Source: an uncultured Pseudodesulfovibrio sp. (GTDB lineage: Bacteria; Desulfobacterota; Desulfovibrionia; Desulfovibrionales; Desulfovibrionaceae). Taken from it: a stretch of 23,474 nt of DNA. The notes under the pieces were generated by a model. The model was not told where the DNA came from and did not search any database. It was given only the letters and a program-made list of their open reading frames with translations. Shown piece by piece: positions 8,587-14,788 of the stretch. The stretch covers positions 1 to 23,474 of the forward strand of contig CAMYLL010000004.1 of assembly GCA_947259235.1 (NCBI GenBank). Reading direction: 5' to 3'. Both the position numbers and the translations under genes were made by a program. Positions within the stretch are counted from its first letter, which is position 1. The number at the start of each line of letters is the position of its first letter.

Positions 8587-9759
8587 TCAGATGGCTGCGT
8601 CGAGCAGCATGTTGTCCCGATGGACGGCCTCGTCAAAGCTCACCGGTCCGATGACCGAGGCCAACTCGTCCGTCCGCAGGCCTTTGATCCGTTCCAGCTC
8701 GTTGGAGGAGAAGTTGGACAGCCCCACGCCGAGTTCGTCGCCCTGGAGGTCTCTGATGAAAACCAGCGCGCCGCGATCGAAGCACCCCTGCACCGCGCTC
8801 ACGCCGATGGGCAGCAGGGATTTGCCCTTGGTCACCAGGGCGTTGGCCGCGCCCTTGTCCACCACGATGGAGCCGGACGGGTCGTCGTGATAGGCGAGCC
8901 AGAATTTCTTGCTCGACACGGTATGATCCTCGGGCAGGATGAAGGTTCCCTTTTCCGCGCCGTCAAGGACCGCCAGCAGGTCGAACTCGCCCTTGCCCGA
9001 GACGATGAGGGTGGGCACGCCGAGCTGGGCCGCGCGCCGGGCTGCGCGAAGCTTGGAATACATGCCGCCGGTCCCTACGCTGGTCTTGCCGTCGCACATG
9101 GCCTCGATGTCCAGGGCGGCTATGGCCTCGATGGTCGGGATGGGGCGGGCGTCGGGGTTGCCGTCGGGGTTTTTGTCGTAGACGCCGTCCGCGCTGGTCA
9201 GGTTGATGAACAGGTCGGCCCCCACCAGCCCGAGGCACATGGCCCCGAGGGTGTCGTTGTCGCCGAACTCAAGCTCCTGGACGGCCACGGTGTCGTTCTC
9301 GTTGATGATGGGTATGACGCCCCATTCGAGCAGCCGCTCCATGGTGTTGCGGGCGTTGAGAAACCGCTCGCGGACCTTGAGCCCGCCGCGGGTGAGCAGC
9401 ACCTGGGCCGTGATCTTGCCGTGGACGGCGAAGGCCTCGTCGTAGTCGTGCATGAGCCTGCCCTGGCCCACGGCCGAGGCGGCCTGGCGCGAGGGGAGGT
9501 CCTTGTAGGTAGTGCCGTTTTTCTTCTTGGTCCGCTCGCGGATGCGCTGGCGGCCGGCGGCAACGGCGCCGGACGAGACCAGGACCACGTCGAGCCCCCG
9601 GTCGCGCAGGGCGGAGAGCTGGGTGGCCAGGCGGCTGATGGCGTCCGGGTTCAGGCCGTCGGCGGTGGTCAGGACGGCACTGCCGACCTTGATCACCACG
9701 CGCCTGACATTGCTCAGGAACGCTTTTCTATCAACAGGGGAATTCGTCATGGAGCGCAC
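8587..9759 (-). CDS. proB: Glutamate 5-kinase
   Basis: First step of proline synthesis: ATP-dependent phosphorylation of glutamate to gamma-glutamyl phosphate. The 390-residue product has an amino-acid-kinase domain (about 18-275) with VVIKVGSAVLT, VSSGAVAAGR, SAVGQGRLMHDY, PIINENDTVAV, FGDNDTLGA and GTGGMYSKLRAA, followed by a C-terminal PUA domain (about 290-375), giving the long ProB architecture. Start choice is uncertain: GTG 9759 has GGGGAG 10 nt upstream, while ATG 9750 has no good ribosome-binding site. ProB commonly follows obgE in this lineage, and here it starts 69 nt after the obgE stop. No proA is in the window. Confidence 0.96.
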   Translation of the reverse strand: MRSMTNSPVDRKAFLSNVRRVVIKVGSAVLTTADGLNPDAISRLATQLSALRDRGLDVVLVSSGAVAAGRQRIRERTKKKNGTTYKDLPSRQAASAVGQGRLMHDYDEAFAVHGKITAQVLLTRGGLKVRERFLNARNTMERLLEWGVIPIINENDTVAVQELEFGDNDTLGAMCLGLVGADLFINLTSADGVYDKNPDGNPDARPIPTIEAIAALDIEAMCDGKTSVGTGGMYSKLRAARRAAQLGVPTLIVSGKGEFDLLAVLDGAEKGTFILPEDHTVSSKKFWLAYHDDPSGSIVVDKGAANALVTKGKSLLPIGVSAVQGCFDRGALVFIRDLQGDELGVGLSNFSSNELERIKGLRTDELASVIGPVSFDEAVHRDNMLLDAAI

Positions 9760-9803
9760 GGTACAGCATCTCCCCGGCGGGTGGCAAGCGTGGATGGGAG
9801 GGA

Positions 9804-9828
9804 GGCGCGACCATCGCGCCGGGTTTTT
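9804..9828 (+). terminator. Terminator-shaped hairpin read on the plus strand, between obgE and proB
   Basis: A 7-bp stem (9804-9810 with 9814-9820, loop CCA) is followed on the plus strand by GGG and five T. No plus-strand gene ends here; on the minus strand the hairpin starts 8 nt after the obgE stop codon but lacks a U-tract. It may stop antisense transcription, or act as an mRNA-stabilising stem in the obgE-proB message. Confidence 0.35.
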
Positions 9829-10857
9829 CTACTCGGCCTGAAGGGCGCTCAGGGTGCGCCACATCTCGGCCACCAGGGCGTCGACGCCTTCGCCGGTCAG
9901 GGCGGAGATGAAGAAAATATTCTGGCCCGTCGCTTCGGCCTTGGCCCTGAGCTCGGCCAGGTCGGCCTCGTCCAGGGTGTCGATCTTGTTGATGACCCTG
10001 ATCTGGGTCTTGGTGGCCAGCTCCGGGCTGTATTCGCGCAGCTCCTGGTCGAGCATGTCGTAGCCGTCGGTGGGATTTTCTCGGTTCAGGTCCTCGGCCG
10101 CCAGGATGTGCACCAGGAAGCGGGTGCGCTCCACGTGCTTGAGGAAGGTGATGCCCAGGCCGTGGCCCGCGCTCGCGCCTTCGATGAGGCCGGGAATGTC
10201 GGCGATGATCATGCGCTGAAAGTCGTCGTTCTCCACCACCCCGAGGTTGGGATAGAGCGTGGTGAAGGGGTAGGCCGCGATCTTGGGCCGGGCAGCCGAC
10301 ACCTGGGAGATGAAGGTGGACTTGCCCGCGTTGGGCAGGCCGAGCAGGCCCACGTCGGCCAGGATCTTCAGCTCCAGCCTGATCTGCTTTTCCTCGGCCG
10401 GGAAGCCGGGCTCGGCATAGCGCGGGGTGCGGTTGACCGAGGACTTGAAGTGAAGGTTGCCCCGTCCGCCGTCGCCGCCCTTGCAGATGACGATCTCTGT
10501 GCCGTCATCCACCAGGTCCGCGATGAGCTTCTCGCTGGTGTTGCCGTCCTCGTCGGTGATGATCTCGTAAACGAGCGTGCCCACGGGCAGGTCCACGTAG
10601 AGCGGGGGCGCGGCCTTGCCGTAGCGGTCGCGGCCCATGCCGCCCTGGCCGTTCTTGGCATAGTAATGGCGGTGCAGGCGAAAGTCGTACAGGGTCATCA
10701 GCCTGTCTGTACCGCGAAAGATCACGTCGCCGCCGCGGCCGCCGTCGCCGCCGTCGGGTCCGCCCTTGGGCACGTTGGCCTCGCGGTGCAGGCTGGCACA
10801 GCCGTTACCGCCCTTGCCGGAACGCACCAGGATGGTCGCTTCGTCAACAAATCGCAT
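9829..10857 (-). CDS. obgE: GTPase ObgE/CgtA
   Basis: Essential ribosome-associated GTPase acting in large-subunit assembly and stress signalling. The 342-residue product has the glycine-rich Obg fold (about 1-158; MRFVDEATILVRSGKGGNG and GGPDGGDGGRGGDVIF) and a G domain (about 159-340) with G1 GLPNAGKST, the switch I threonine in YPFTTL, G3 DIPGLIEGA, G4 NKID and G5 SALTGEG. It lacks the extra C-terminal OCT domain of some Gram-positive Obg proteins. AAGGAG lies 5 nt before ATG 10857. It lies downstream of rplU-rpmA, the usual bacterial order, but here a terminator and a 250-nt gap separate it from rpmA, so it probably has its own promoter or depends on read-through. Confidence 0.98.
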   Translation of the reverse strand: MRFVDEATILVRSGKGGNGCASLHREANVPKGGPDGGDGGRGGDVIFRGTDRLMTLYDFRLHRHYYAKNGQGGMGRDRYGKAAPPLYVDLPVGTLVYEIITDEDGNTSEKLIADLVDDGTEIVICKGGDGGRGNLHFKSSVNRTPRYAEPGFPAEEKQIRLELKILADVGLLGLPNAGKSTFISQVSAARPKIAAYPFTTLYPNLGVVENDDFQRMIIADIPGLIEGASAGHGLGITFLKHVERTRFLVHILAAEDLNRENPTDGYDMLDQELREYSPELATKTQIRVINKIDTLDEADLAELRAKAEATGQNIFFISALTGEGVDALVAEMWRTLSALQAE

Positions 10858-10921
10858 ACTGACTCCTTAAGCAGACCGTTGGGAAAAGGTCCGATTGCCG
10901 CGTTGCATCAAGCCGTCAAAT

Positions 10922-10948
10922 CCGGGCGTACGACACAGTACGTCCCGG
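10922..10948. other. Stable hairpin in the obgE leader
   Basis: A 10-bp inverted repeat (10922-10931 with 10938-10942 plus 10944-10948, one bulged base at 10943) encloses a 6-nt loop. It lies about 65 nt upstream of the obgE start codon, with no T-run on either strand. It may be a leader structure controlling obgE or a protein-binding dyad. Confidence 0.45.
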
Positions 10949-11047
10949 TGCTGCCCATTGCGCGCGCCTATCATTCCACACTCTCCGACAGCCCGTGCCT
11001 TGACCGCATCACAGCCGTCAGGCTCTGCCCCACCCTCGCGAGAACGC

Positions 11048-11086
11048 AAAAAACGGGCAGGGATCGCACATGGCGTCCCCTGCCCG
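11048..11086 (-). terminator. Rho-independent terminator after rpmA
   Basis: On the minus strand a 9-bp perfect GC-rich stem (11078-11086 with 11054-11062) with a 15-nt loop is followed by six T (11053-11048). It starts about 21 nt after the rpmA stop codon and should end, or attenuate, the rplU-rpmA transcript before obgE. Confidence 0.85.
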
Positions 11087-11107
11087 GATGTGTCGGATTC
11101 GTTGGGG

Positions 11108-11377
11108 CTACGCTTCCGCGGGCACCACGAGCACGCGAGTCTTGACGACCCTCTGGCGCGTGTATTTCTCGAACTTGACGACACCGTCGACCAGGGCGAA
11201 GAGGGTGTAATCCCTGCCCATGCCGACGCCTTCGCCGGGGTGAAACTTGGTGCCGCGCTGACGCACGAGGATGTTGCCAGCCAGGACTTCCTGACCGCCA
11301 AAGCGCTTCACGCCACGCCTTTGCCCGGCGCTGTCGCGACCGTTTCTGGAACTACCACCAGCTTTCTTATGAGCCAT
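11108..11377 (-). CDS. rpmA: 50S ribosomal protein L27 (bL27)
   Basis: Large-subunit protein whose flexible N-terminus reaches the peptidyl-transferase centre. The 89-residue product begins [16 protein letters not shown] and contains [41 protein letters not shown], the classic bL27 pattern. The first residues match the directly mature form (no Firmicutes-type cleaved N-terminal extension). GGGAGG precedes ATG 11377. It lies 19 nt downstream of rplU in the universal L21-L27 order and is followed by a terminator. Confidence 0.98.
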   Translation of the reverse strand: MAHKKAGGSSRNGRDSAGQRRGVKRFGGQEVLAGNILVRQRGTKFHPGEGVGMGRDYTLFALVDGVVKFEKYTRQRVVKTRVLVVPAEA

Positions 11378-11396
11378 GATACCCTCCCTTCACGCG

Positions 11397-11708
11397 CTAG
11401 GCGGTGATGGATTTGACTTTGAGTTGAGTGTAGTCCTGGCGGTGACCCTGGGTCTTGCGAGCGTCCTTTTTGGGGAGCTTGTGGAAGACCACGATCTTTT
11501 TGCCGCGGATGTGGCCCAGGACTTCACATTCGACTTTCGCACCCTGAACAAAGGGCTCACCAATCTTGGTGTCACCGTCTTTGTCGATCAGGAGAACGGA
11601 ATCGATGCTCAAATTGTCGCCGGTTTCGGCCTTGAGCAAATCTACATTAAGTTCAAGACCTTCTTCAACGCGGTACTGTTTTCCGCCGGTCTCGATGATA
11701 GCAAACAT
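11397..11708 (-). CDS. rplU: 50S ribosomal protein L21 (bL21)
   Basis: Large-subunit protein binding 23S rRNA. The 103-residue product starts MFAIIETGGKQYRVEEG and contains the C-terminal KKDARKTQGHRQDYTQLKVKSI, both diagnostic for bL21. The frame opens five codons further upstream, but ATG 11708 is chosen because GGAGG sits 8 nt before it and the family N-terminus starts there. It is the first gene of the rplU-rpmA unit. The 133-nt gap upstream contains possible minus-strand promoter elements (a TGT-TATAAG extended -10 near 11826-11834, a TTGACT near 11762-11767) but none convincing enough to call. Confidence 0.98.
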   Translation of the reverse strand: MFAIIETGGKQYRVEEGLELNVDLLKAETGDNLSIDSVLLIDKDGDTKIGEPFVQGAKVECEVLGHIRGKKIVVFHKLPKKDARKTQGHRQDYTQLKVKSITA

Positions 11709-11841
11709 AGTTGGAACCTCCAATTCGTAAGAGGAGGCAAGCTAGCCGCAACTAGGGGGTGAAGTCAAGCCCCATCTGAACATTTTATGCGATTTTTCCT
11801 CTTCTCCCCGGTTCAGGCACATTACTTATAACATGAGGAAC

Positions 11842-12645
11842 TCACGCCGAGTCGCCGCAGGCCCGGGCGAGGACCAGCACGTCCACGGTTTTTGCCCATT
11901 CGGTCATGGTCGCCCCGGTGGTGAAGACGTCGTCCACCAAAAGGACGGCGCGGCCCGAGACCAGCTCCGGGTCGGCGCTAAAGGCGTCCCGGATGTTCTC
12001 GCGCCGCTGGTGCATGTCCAGGCGCGTCTGGGGCACGGTGTTGCGGATGCGGACCAGGGCGCGGTCGCTCGCCGGGGCCGGGAGGGCGCGGCCCAGAGCG
12101 CGGGCCAGCTCGGTGCTCTGGTTGTAGCCGCGCCAGACCAGCCGCCTGGGGTGCAGCGGGACGGGTATCACCAGGTCCGGGGTGCGTCCCCGGCCGTGGC
12201 GAAAGGCGGCCACGGCCATGGACGAGAGCAGGCGGGTGCGGTGCAGGCCGCCGTTGAACTTGTAGTCGAGCACAAGATGGCGCAGGGCATCGGTGTAGGG
12301 ACCGTGAAAATACAGGCGGTCCCAGGGCGGCGGGTCGAGGCGGCACTCGCCGCAGATGATGATCGGGGGTGCACTGTTCTCCGGGGTATCCGGCGCGGGC
12401 GTATGATCGCCCTGCGACGGGGCGTTGCCGAACATGTTGCCGCAGCGCTGGCAACAGCCGCCGGAGCGCGGGGTCAGGGCGGCGGCGCAGGCGCGACACA
12501 GGCCGTCTGTGGCCGTGGTCGTGTCCGTGACCGCATCCGGGGCCGTGAGCGCGGCGCAGACCGGACAGCGGCCATTGACCAGCCCGAGGTGACTGGCGAC
12601 GCCGCCGATTATGCCGATGACGCCGCGTCTGAACCGTTCCAGCAT
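11842..12645 (-). CDS. ComF-family phosphoribosyltransferase-like protein
   Basis: ComF proteins take part in natural transformation in some bacteria, helping to move incoming single-stranded DNA, but occur widely in species not known to be competent. The 267-residue product has an N-terminal zinc-binding region (CPVC at 27-30, CRAC at 50-53, CCQRC at 64-68, CGEC at 98-101), a YFHGPYTDALRHLVLDYKF middle segment, and a phosphoribosyltransferase core with PVPLHPRRLVWRGYNQS and the PRPP-binding signature VLLVDDVFTTGAT (about 234-246). The start at 12645 is 5 nt after the preceding stop codon, with a weak upstream GAGG, so translation is probably coupled. It ends the five-gene operon; no obvious T-tailed terminator follows. 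Confidence 0.92.
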   Translation of the reverse strand: MLERFRRGVIGIIGGVASHLGLVNGRCPVCAALTAPDAVTDTTTATDGLCRACAAALTPRSGGCCQRCGNMFGNAPSQGDHTPAPDTPENSAPPIIICGECRLDPPPWDRLYFHGPYTDALRHLVLDYKFNGGLHRTRLLSSMAVAAFRHGRGRTPDLVIPVPLHPRRLVWRGYNQSTELARALGRALPAPASDRALVRIRNTVPQTRLDMHQRRENIRDAFSADPELVSGRAVLLVDDVFTTGATMTEWAKTVDVLVLARACGDSA

Positions 12646-12650
12646 GGGGG

Positions 12651-13256
12651 CTAGCGGCTTTCCTCCCAGGCGGTGCGGCCCAGGGCTGTGATGTTCTCCC
12701 GGCAGTGGTCCCGGGCGGCGATGTCGCCCGGCTCGTCCACGCCGCGAAACGTCAGCGGCTCGGCCAGGGTCATGGAAAAGTTGTGCAGAAAGTACCTGAG
12801 GGTCACGGCCGCGCCGTCGAAGAGCGTGTCGCCCCGGGGGCGTCCGGCCATGAACACGGCCCGGGCGGAACGCTCGGGGAGGCCTGTCAGCCATGGCGCG
12901 CCTTCGGCCTTGGCGGCCCAGAACTGCTGGCTGCGGTCGATCCATGTCTTGAACATGGAGGGAAGGTGGTAGAAATAGATGGGCGAGGCAAAGAGCACGG
13001 CCCGGGCCGAGAGCATGGGCTCGAACAGGGCCCACGCCTCGTCGTCGTGGCCGAGGACGCACAGGTCGCGGCCCCGGCGGCCGCCCGGTTCGTCGCAGTA
13101 GCCGCAGGCCAGACAGGGGCGCACGTCGTGCTCGCGCACGAAGATGATGTCCGCCTCGCCGCCCGCCTCGCACACGCCCCGCGCCAGCCAGCGCGCGGCG
13201 CGGTCCGAGTTGCCGCCCCGGCGGTGGCTGCATGCGTAGATGACGGCCCTGTTCAT
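12651..13256 (-). CDS. NADPH-dependent FMN reductase / iron-sulfur-flavoprotein-like oxidoreductase
   Basis: Flavodoxin-fold, FMN-binding redox protein of 201 residues. It opens with a beta strand and phosphate loop (VIYACSHRRGGNSDRAA), then FVREHDVRPCLACGYC, and SARAVLFASPIYFYHLPSMFKTWIDR, the flavin-contact segment of the family. The cysteines at 48, 51, 54 and 66 form CxxCxxC followed by a fourth Cys after 11 residues. In classical iron-sulfur flavoproteins the last gap is 4-7 residues, so [4Fe-4S] binding is possible but not assured. ATG directly abuts the TAG of the small upstream gene (zero gap), so translation is coupled. Its place beside a nitroreductase and a candidate selenoprotein suggests a shared redox role; the substrate is unknown. 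Confidence 0.85.
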   Translation of the reverse strand: MNRAVIYACSHRRGGNSDRAARWLARGVCEAGGEADIIFVREHDVRPCLACGYCDEPGGRRGRDLCVLGHDDEAWALFEPMLSARAVLFASPIYFYHLPSMFKTWIDRSQQFWAAKAEGAPWLTGLPERSARAVFMAGRPRGDTLFDGAAVTLRYFLHNFSMTLAEPLTFRGVDEPGDIAARDHCRENITALGRTAWEESR

Positions 13257-13505
13257 CTAGTCCTCGCTCCAGTTTTCATACAGGGGCTTGACGCGCGTCA
13301 TGATCGTCATGGCGTGGTCCTCCCGGTCCTCGACCTCAAGGGACCAGTCCGGGTGACAGTGCATCTCGTGCCGGACCTGGGCCACCCCCTTCGGGGCGAC
13401 CAGGGCCTCGACCCGGTCCGTCCTGGCGAAGCGGAGGTACCAACCTACCTCCATGCCCACGCCTCAACACTTGTCGCGGATGTCTATGCTGACGGTCTTG
13501 CTCAT
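13257..13505 (-). CDS. Candidate selenoprotein: small protein of 82 codons with in-frame TGA at codon 14
   Basis: From ATG 13505 (1 nt after the stop of the upstream hydrolase gene) the frame reads MSKTVSIDIRDKC, then TGA (13464-13466), then GVGMEVGWYLRF onward to TAG at 13257-13259, which abuts the next gene. If TGA encodes selenocysteine the product is 82 residues (counting Sec) with a Cys-Sec pair at 13-14, and a His/Cys/Asp segment (HEMHCHPDWSLEVEDREDH) near the C-terminus that could bind metal. The hairpin at 13425-13463 has the position and loop expected of a bacterial SECIS. Without Sec, the alternatives are a 13-residue leader ORF plus a separate 67-residue protein from GTG 13460 or a 65-residue one from ATG 13454 (GAGG 7 nt upstream). 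No sequence family is recognised. The neighbours are redox enzymes in one tightly packed operon. Confidence 0.6.
13425..13463 (-). promoter_or_regulatory. Candidate bacterial SECIS element just downstream of the TGA
   Basis: Read on the minus strand directly after TGA: GGCG (13460-13463), an internal loop, a perfect 7-bp stem GGAGGTA (13446-13452) with TACCTCC (13433-13439), apical loop GGTTGG (13440-13445), then CGCC (13425-13428) able to pair with the first GGCG. The apical loop starts 18 nt after the TGA and its first two bases are G. Known bacterial SECIS elements place a small G-containing loop about 16-37 nt after the UGA. Confidence 0.55.
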
Positions 13506-13506
13506 G

Positions 13507-14127
13507 TCAAAATCCCGTGAAGAAAGGGTTGTGGTTCATTTCGTCGCCTACCGTGGTTTCCGGCCCGTGGCCGGAGAGCAGGGTGGTCTGGGGCGGCAGG
13601 GTGAAGATGTTCTCCCTGACCGAGCGCTTGAGCTCATCCAGGTCGCCGCCCTCGAAGTCCGTCCTGCCGATGGAGCGGAAAAAGATGAGATCGCCAACGA
13701 AGGCCGCCCCGGCCTCGGGAAAGTAGAAGGTCAGGCTGCCCTTTGAGTGGCCCGGGGTGGCCAGCACGGTGCAGTCGAACCCGGCGAAGGCGGTCTGGCC
13801 CGGTTTGATGGTCTGGGCTTCGTACGGCTCCACCTGCGGCAGGCCGAAGAGTCCGCCCCGGCCCAGTTCGCCGTCGAGGAGGTATGCGTCGTCCTCGCCG
13901 TGCAGGATGGGCGCGCCCGTGGCGGCGCTCAGGGCGCTGTTGCCATAGGTATGGTCGAAGTGGAGATGGGTGTTCAGGATATGGGTCAGGGTCAGGTTGT
14001 TTTCCTTGAGATAGGTCAGCACCGGGGCCGGGTCGCCGCCCGGGTCCACGGCCACGGCCTCGGTCTCCCCGGCCAGGACATAGCAGTTGGTCTGCAACGG
14101 GCCGAGGGCAAAGGTCTTGATTTCCAT
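13507..14127 (-). CDS. Metallo-beta-lactamase-fold hydrolase (glyoxalase II-like)
   Basis: Cytoplasmic hydrolase of 206 residues with no signal peptide. The binuclear metal site is complete: THLHFDH (His54, His56, Asp58, His59), His127 in TPGHS, Asp146 in GDLIF and His187 in SGHGPET. The opening LGPLQTNCYVL and the overall length match the small glyoxalase II-like/YcbL group, which cleaves thioesters such as S-lactoylglutathione; the exact substrate cannot be read from sequence. ATG 14127 shares one base with the nitroreductase TAA (TAATG), and GGAGGAG lies 5 nt upstream, so it is translationally coupled. Its stop is 1 nt before the start of the candidate selenoprotein gene. Confidence 0.92.
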   Translation of the reverse strand: MEIKTFALGPLQTNCYVLAGETEAVAVDPGGDPAPVLTYLKENNLTLTHILNTHLHFDHTYGNSALSAATGAPILHGEDDAYLLDGELGRGGLFGLPQVEPYEAQTIKPGQTAFAGFDCTVLATPGHSKGSLTFYFPEAGAAFVGDLIFFRSIGRTDFEGGDLDELKRSVRENIFTLPPQTTLLSGHGPETTVGDEMNHNPFFTGF

Positions 14128-14648
14128 TATATCTCCTCCAGCAGCAGCTCGGAGAGGGGTTTGCGTTTCGAGTCGCCCTTCTGGTCCGGGTGACCCAGGG
14201 CGATGACGGCCTGGAGCTCATGGGATTCCTGGTCCAGGCCGAGGACGCCGAGGGTGGCTGCCTGATCGTTGACGATCTGGCCGATCCAGACCGCGCCCAG
14301 CCCCAGGGCGTGGATGGCCAGGAGCATGTTCTGGATGCAGGCGCCGGCTCCCTGGTGGTCCTTCATCTCGCTGTAGAGGGCGTCCTTGGCCAGGGTCACG
14401 GCGATGCAGACGGCGGACGACCGGATGACGTGCGCGTATTTGGTGCATTCGGCCAGCGGCGCGTGCCGGGGATCGTCGCGGGGGATAACGAGGAACCGCC
14501 AGGGCTGGTTGTTCAGCCCGCTGGGGGCCCAGCGCCCTGCGTCGAGGATGGTCAGGATGTCTTGGCGCGACACGGGGTCGGCGGTGAACTTGCGGATGCT
14601 GCGGCGGTCGAGCATCGCCTGGATGACGGGGTTGTCGCTTTGGCTCAT
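14127..14648 (-). CDS. Nitroreductase-family FMN oxidoreductase
   Basis: FMN-dependent NAD(P)H oxidoreductase of 173 residues, at the short end of the family. Visible elements are RRSIRKF (15-21, FMN phosphate contacts), the segment GRWAPSGLNNQPWRFLVI, GACIQNMLLAIHALGLGAVWIG (helix and FMN loop), and the closing LGHPDQKGDSKRKPLSELL. Substrates may be nitroaromatics, quinones or flavins and are not predictable here. AAGGAG lies 9 nt before ATG 14648. It is the first gene of the five-gene minus-strand operon and has a fair promoter at 14674-14702, divergent from the sigma-factor promoter. Confidence 0.94.
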   Translation of the reverse strand: MSQSDNPVIQAMLDRRSIRKFTADPVSRQDILTILDAGRWAPSGLNNQPWRFLVIPRDDPRHAPLAECTKYAHVIRSSAVCIAVTLAKDALYSEMKDHQGAGACIQNMLLAIHALGLGAVWIGQIVNDQAATLGVLGLDQESHELQAVIALGHPDQKGDSKRKPLSELLLEEI

Positions 14649-14673
14649 GTGCGTGTACTCCTTGTACTGCGTA

Positions 14674-14702
14674 CTTTTAGCCTACGAGGGCGCGTGGGGC
14701 AA
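14674..14702 (-). promoter_or_regulatory. Sigma-70-type promoter candidate for the nitroreductase operon
   Basis: On the minus strand, TTGCCC (14697-14702) and TAAAAG (14674-14679) are separated by exactly 17 nt, each matching four of six consensus bases. It lies about 25 nt before the nitroreductase start codon and back-to-back with the ECF-type promoter at 14710. Confidence 0.4.
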
Positions 14703-14709
14703 GTGGGCT

Positions 14710-14739
14710 TGTGACCCTTTGCCATCGGCGGGCGTATAT
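14710..14739 (+). promoter_or_regulatory. ECF-type promoter upstream of the sigma factor gene (copy 1)
   Basis: TGTGACC (14710-14716), 16 nt, then CGTATAT (14733-14739). The same two blocks with the same spacing recur at 16700-16729 while the spacers differ, as expected of -35 and -10 elements read by one sigma factor. The start codon is about 50 nt downstream. Autoregulation by the encoded sigma factor is inferred. Confidence 0.65.
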
Positions 14740-14762
14740 GTTTATTGCAGATGAGTCGAACA

Positions 14763-14776
14763 CCGCCCCGGGGCGG
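14763..14776. repeat. 14-bp perfect palindrome before the sigma factor start codon
   Basis: CCGCCCC is followed directly by its reverse complement GGGGCGG. It ends 12 nt before ATG 14789, in the leader of the transcript expected from the 14710 promoter. It may be a binding site; in RNA it would form only a shorter stem because there is no spacer for a loop. Confidence 0.4.
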
Positions 14777-14788
14777 ACGGAATACTGA

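Noticed and set aside
7220..8890. 556-codon plus-strand open frame, rich in Gln, Gly, Glu and His
   Set aside because: It is antisense to the MFS gene and its neighbours; the low-complexity composition comes from the opposite-strand codons.
9721..9772. Twelve-codon leader ORF (ATG near 9770, minus strand) before proB
   Set aside because: GGGGAG directly abuts its ATG, leaving no proper spacing, and it has no proline or glutamate run that would suggest attenuation.
8620..11145. 841-codon plus-strand open frame across proB and obgE
   Set aside because: It is antisense to two unmistakable genes and its composition is that of a shadow frame in GC-rich DNA.
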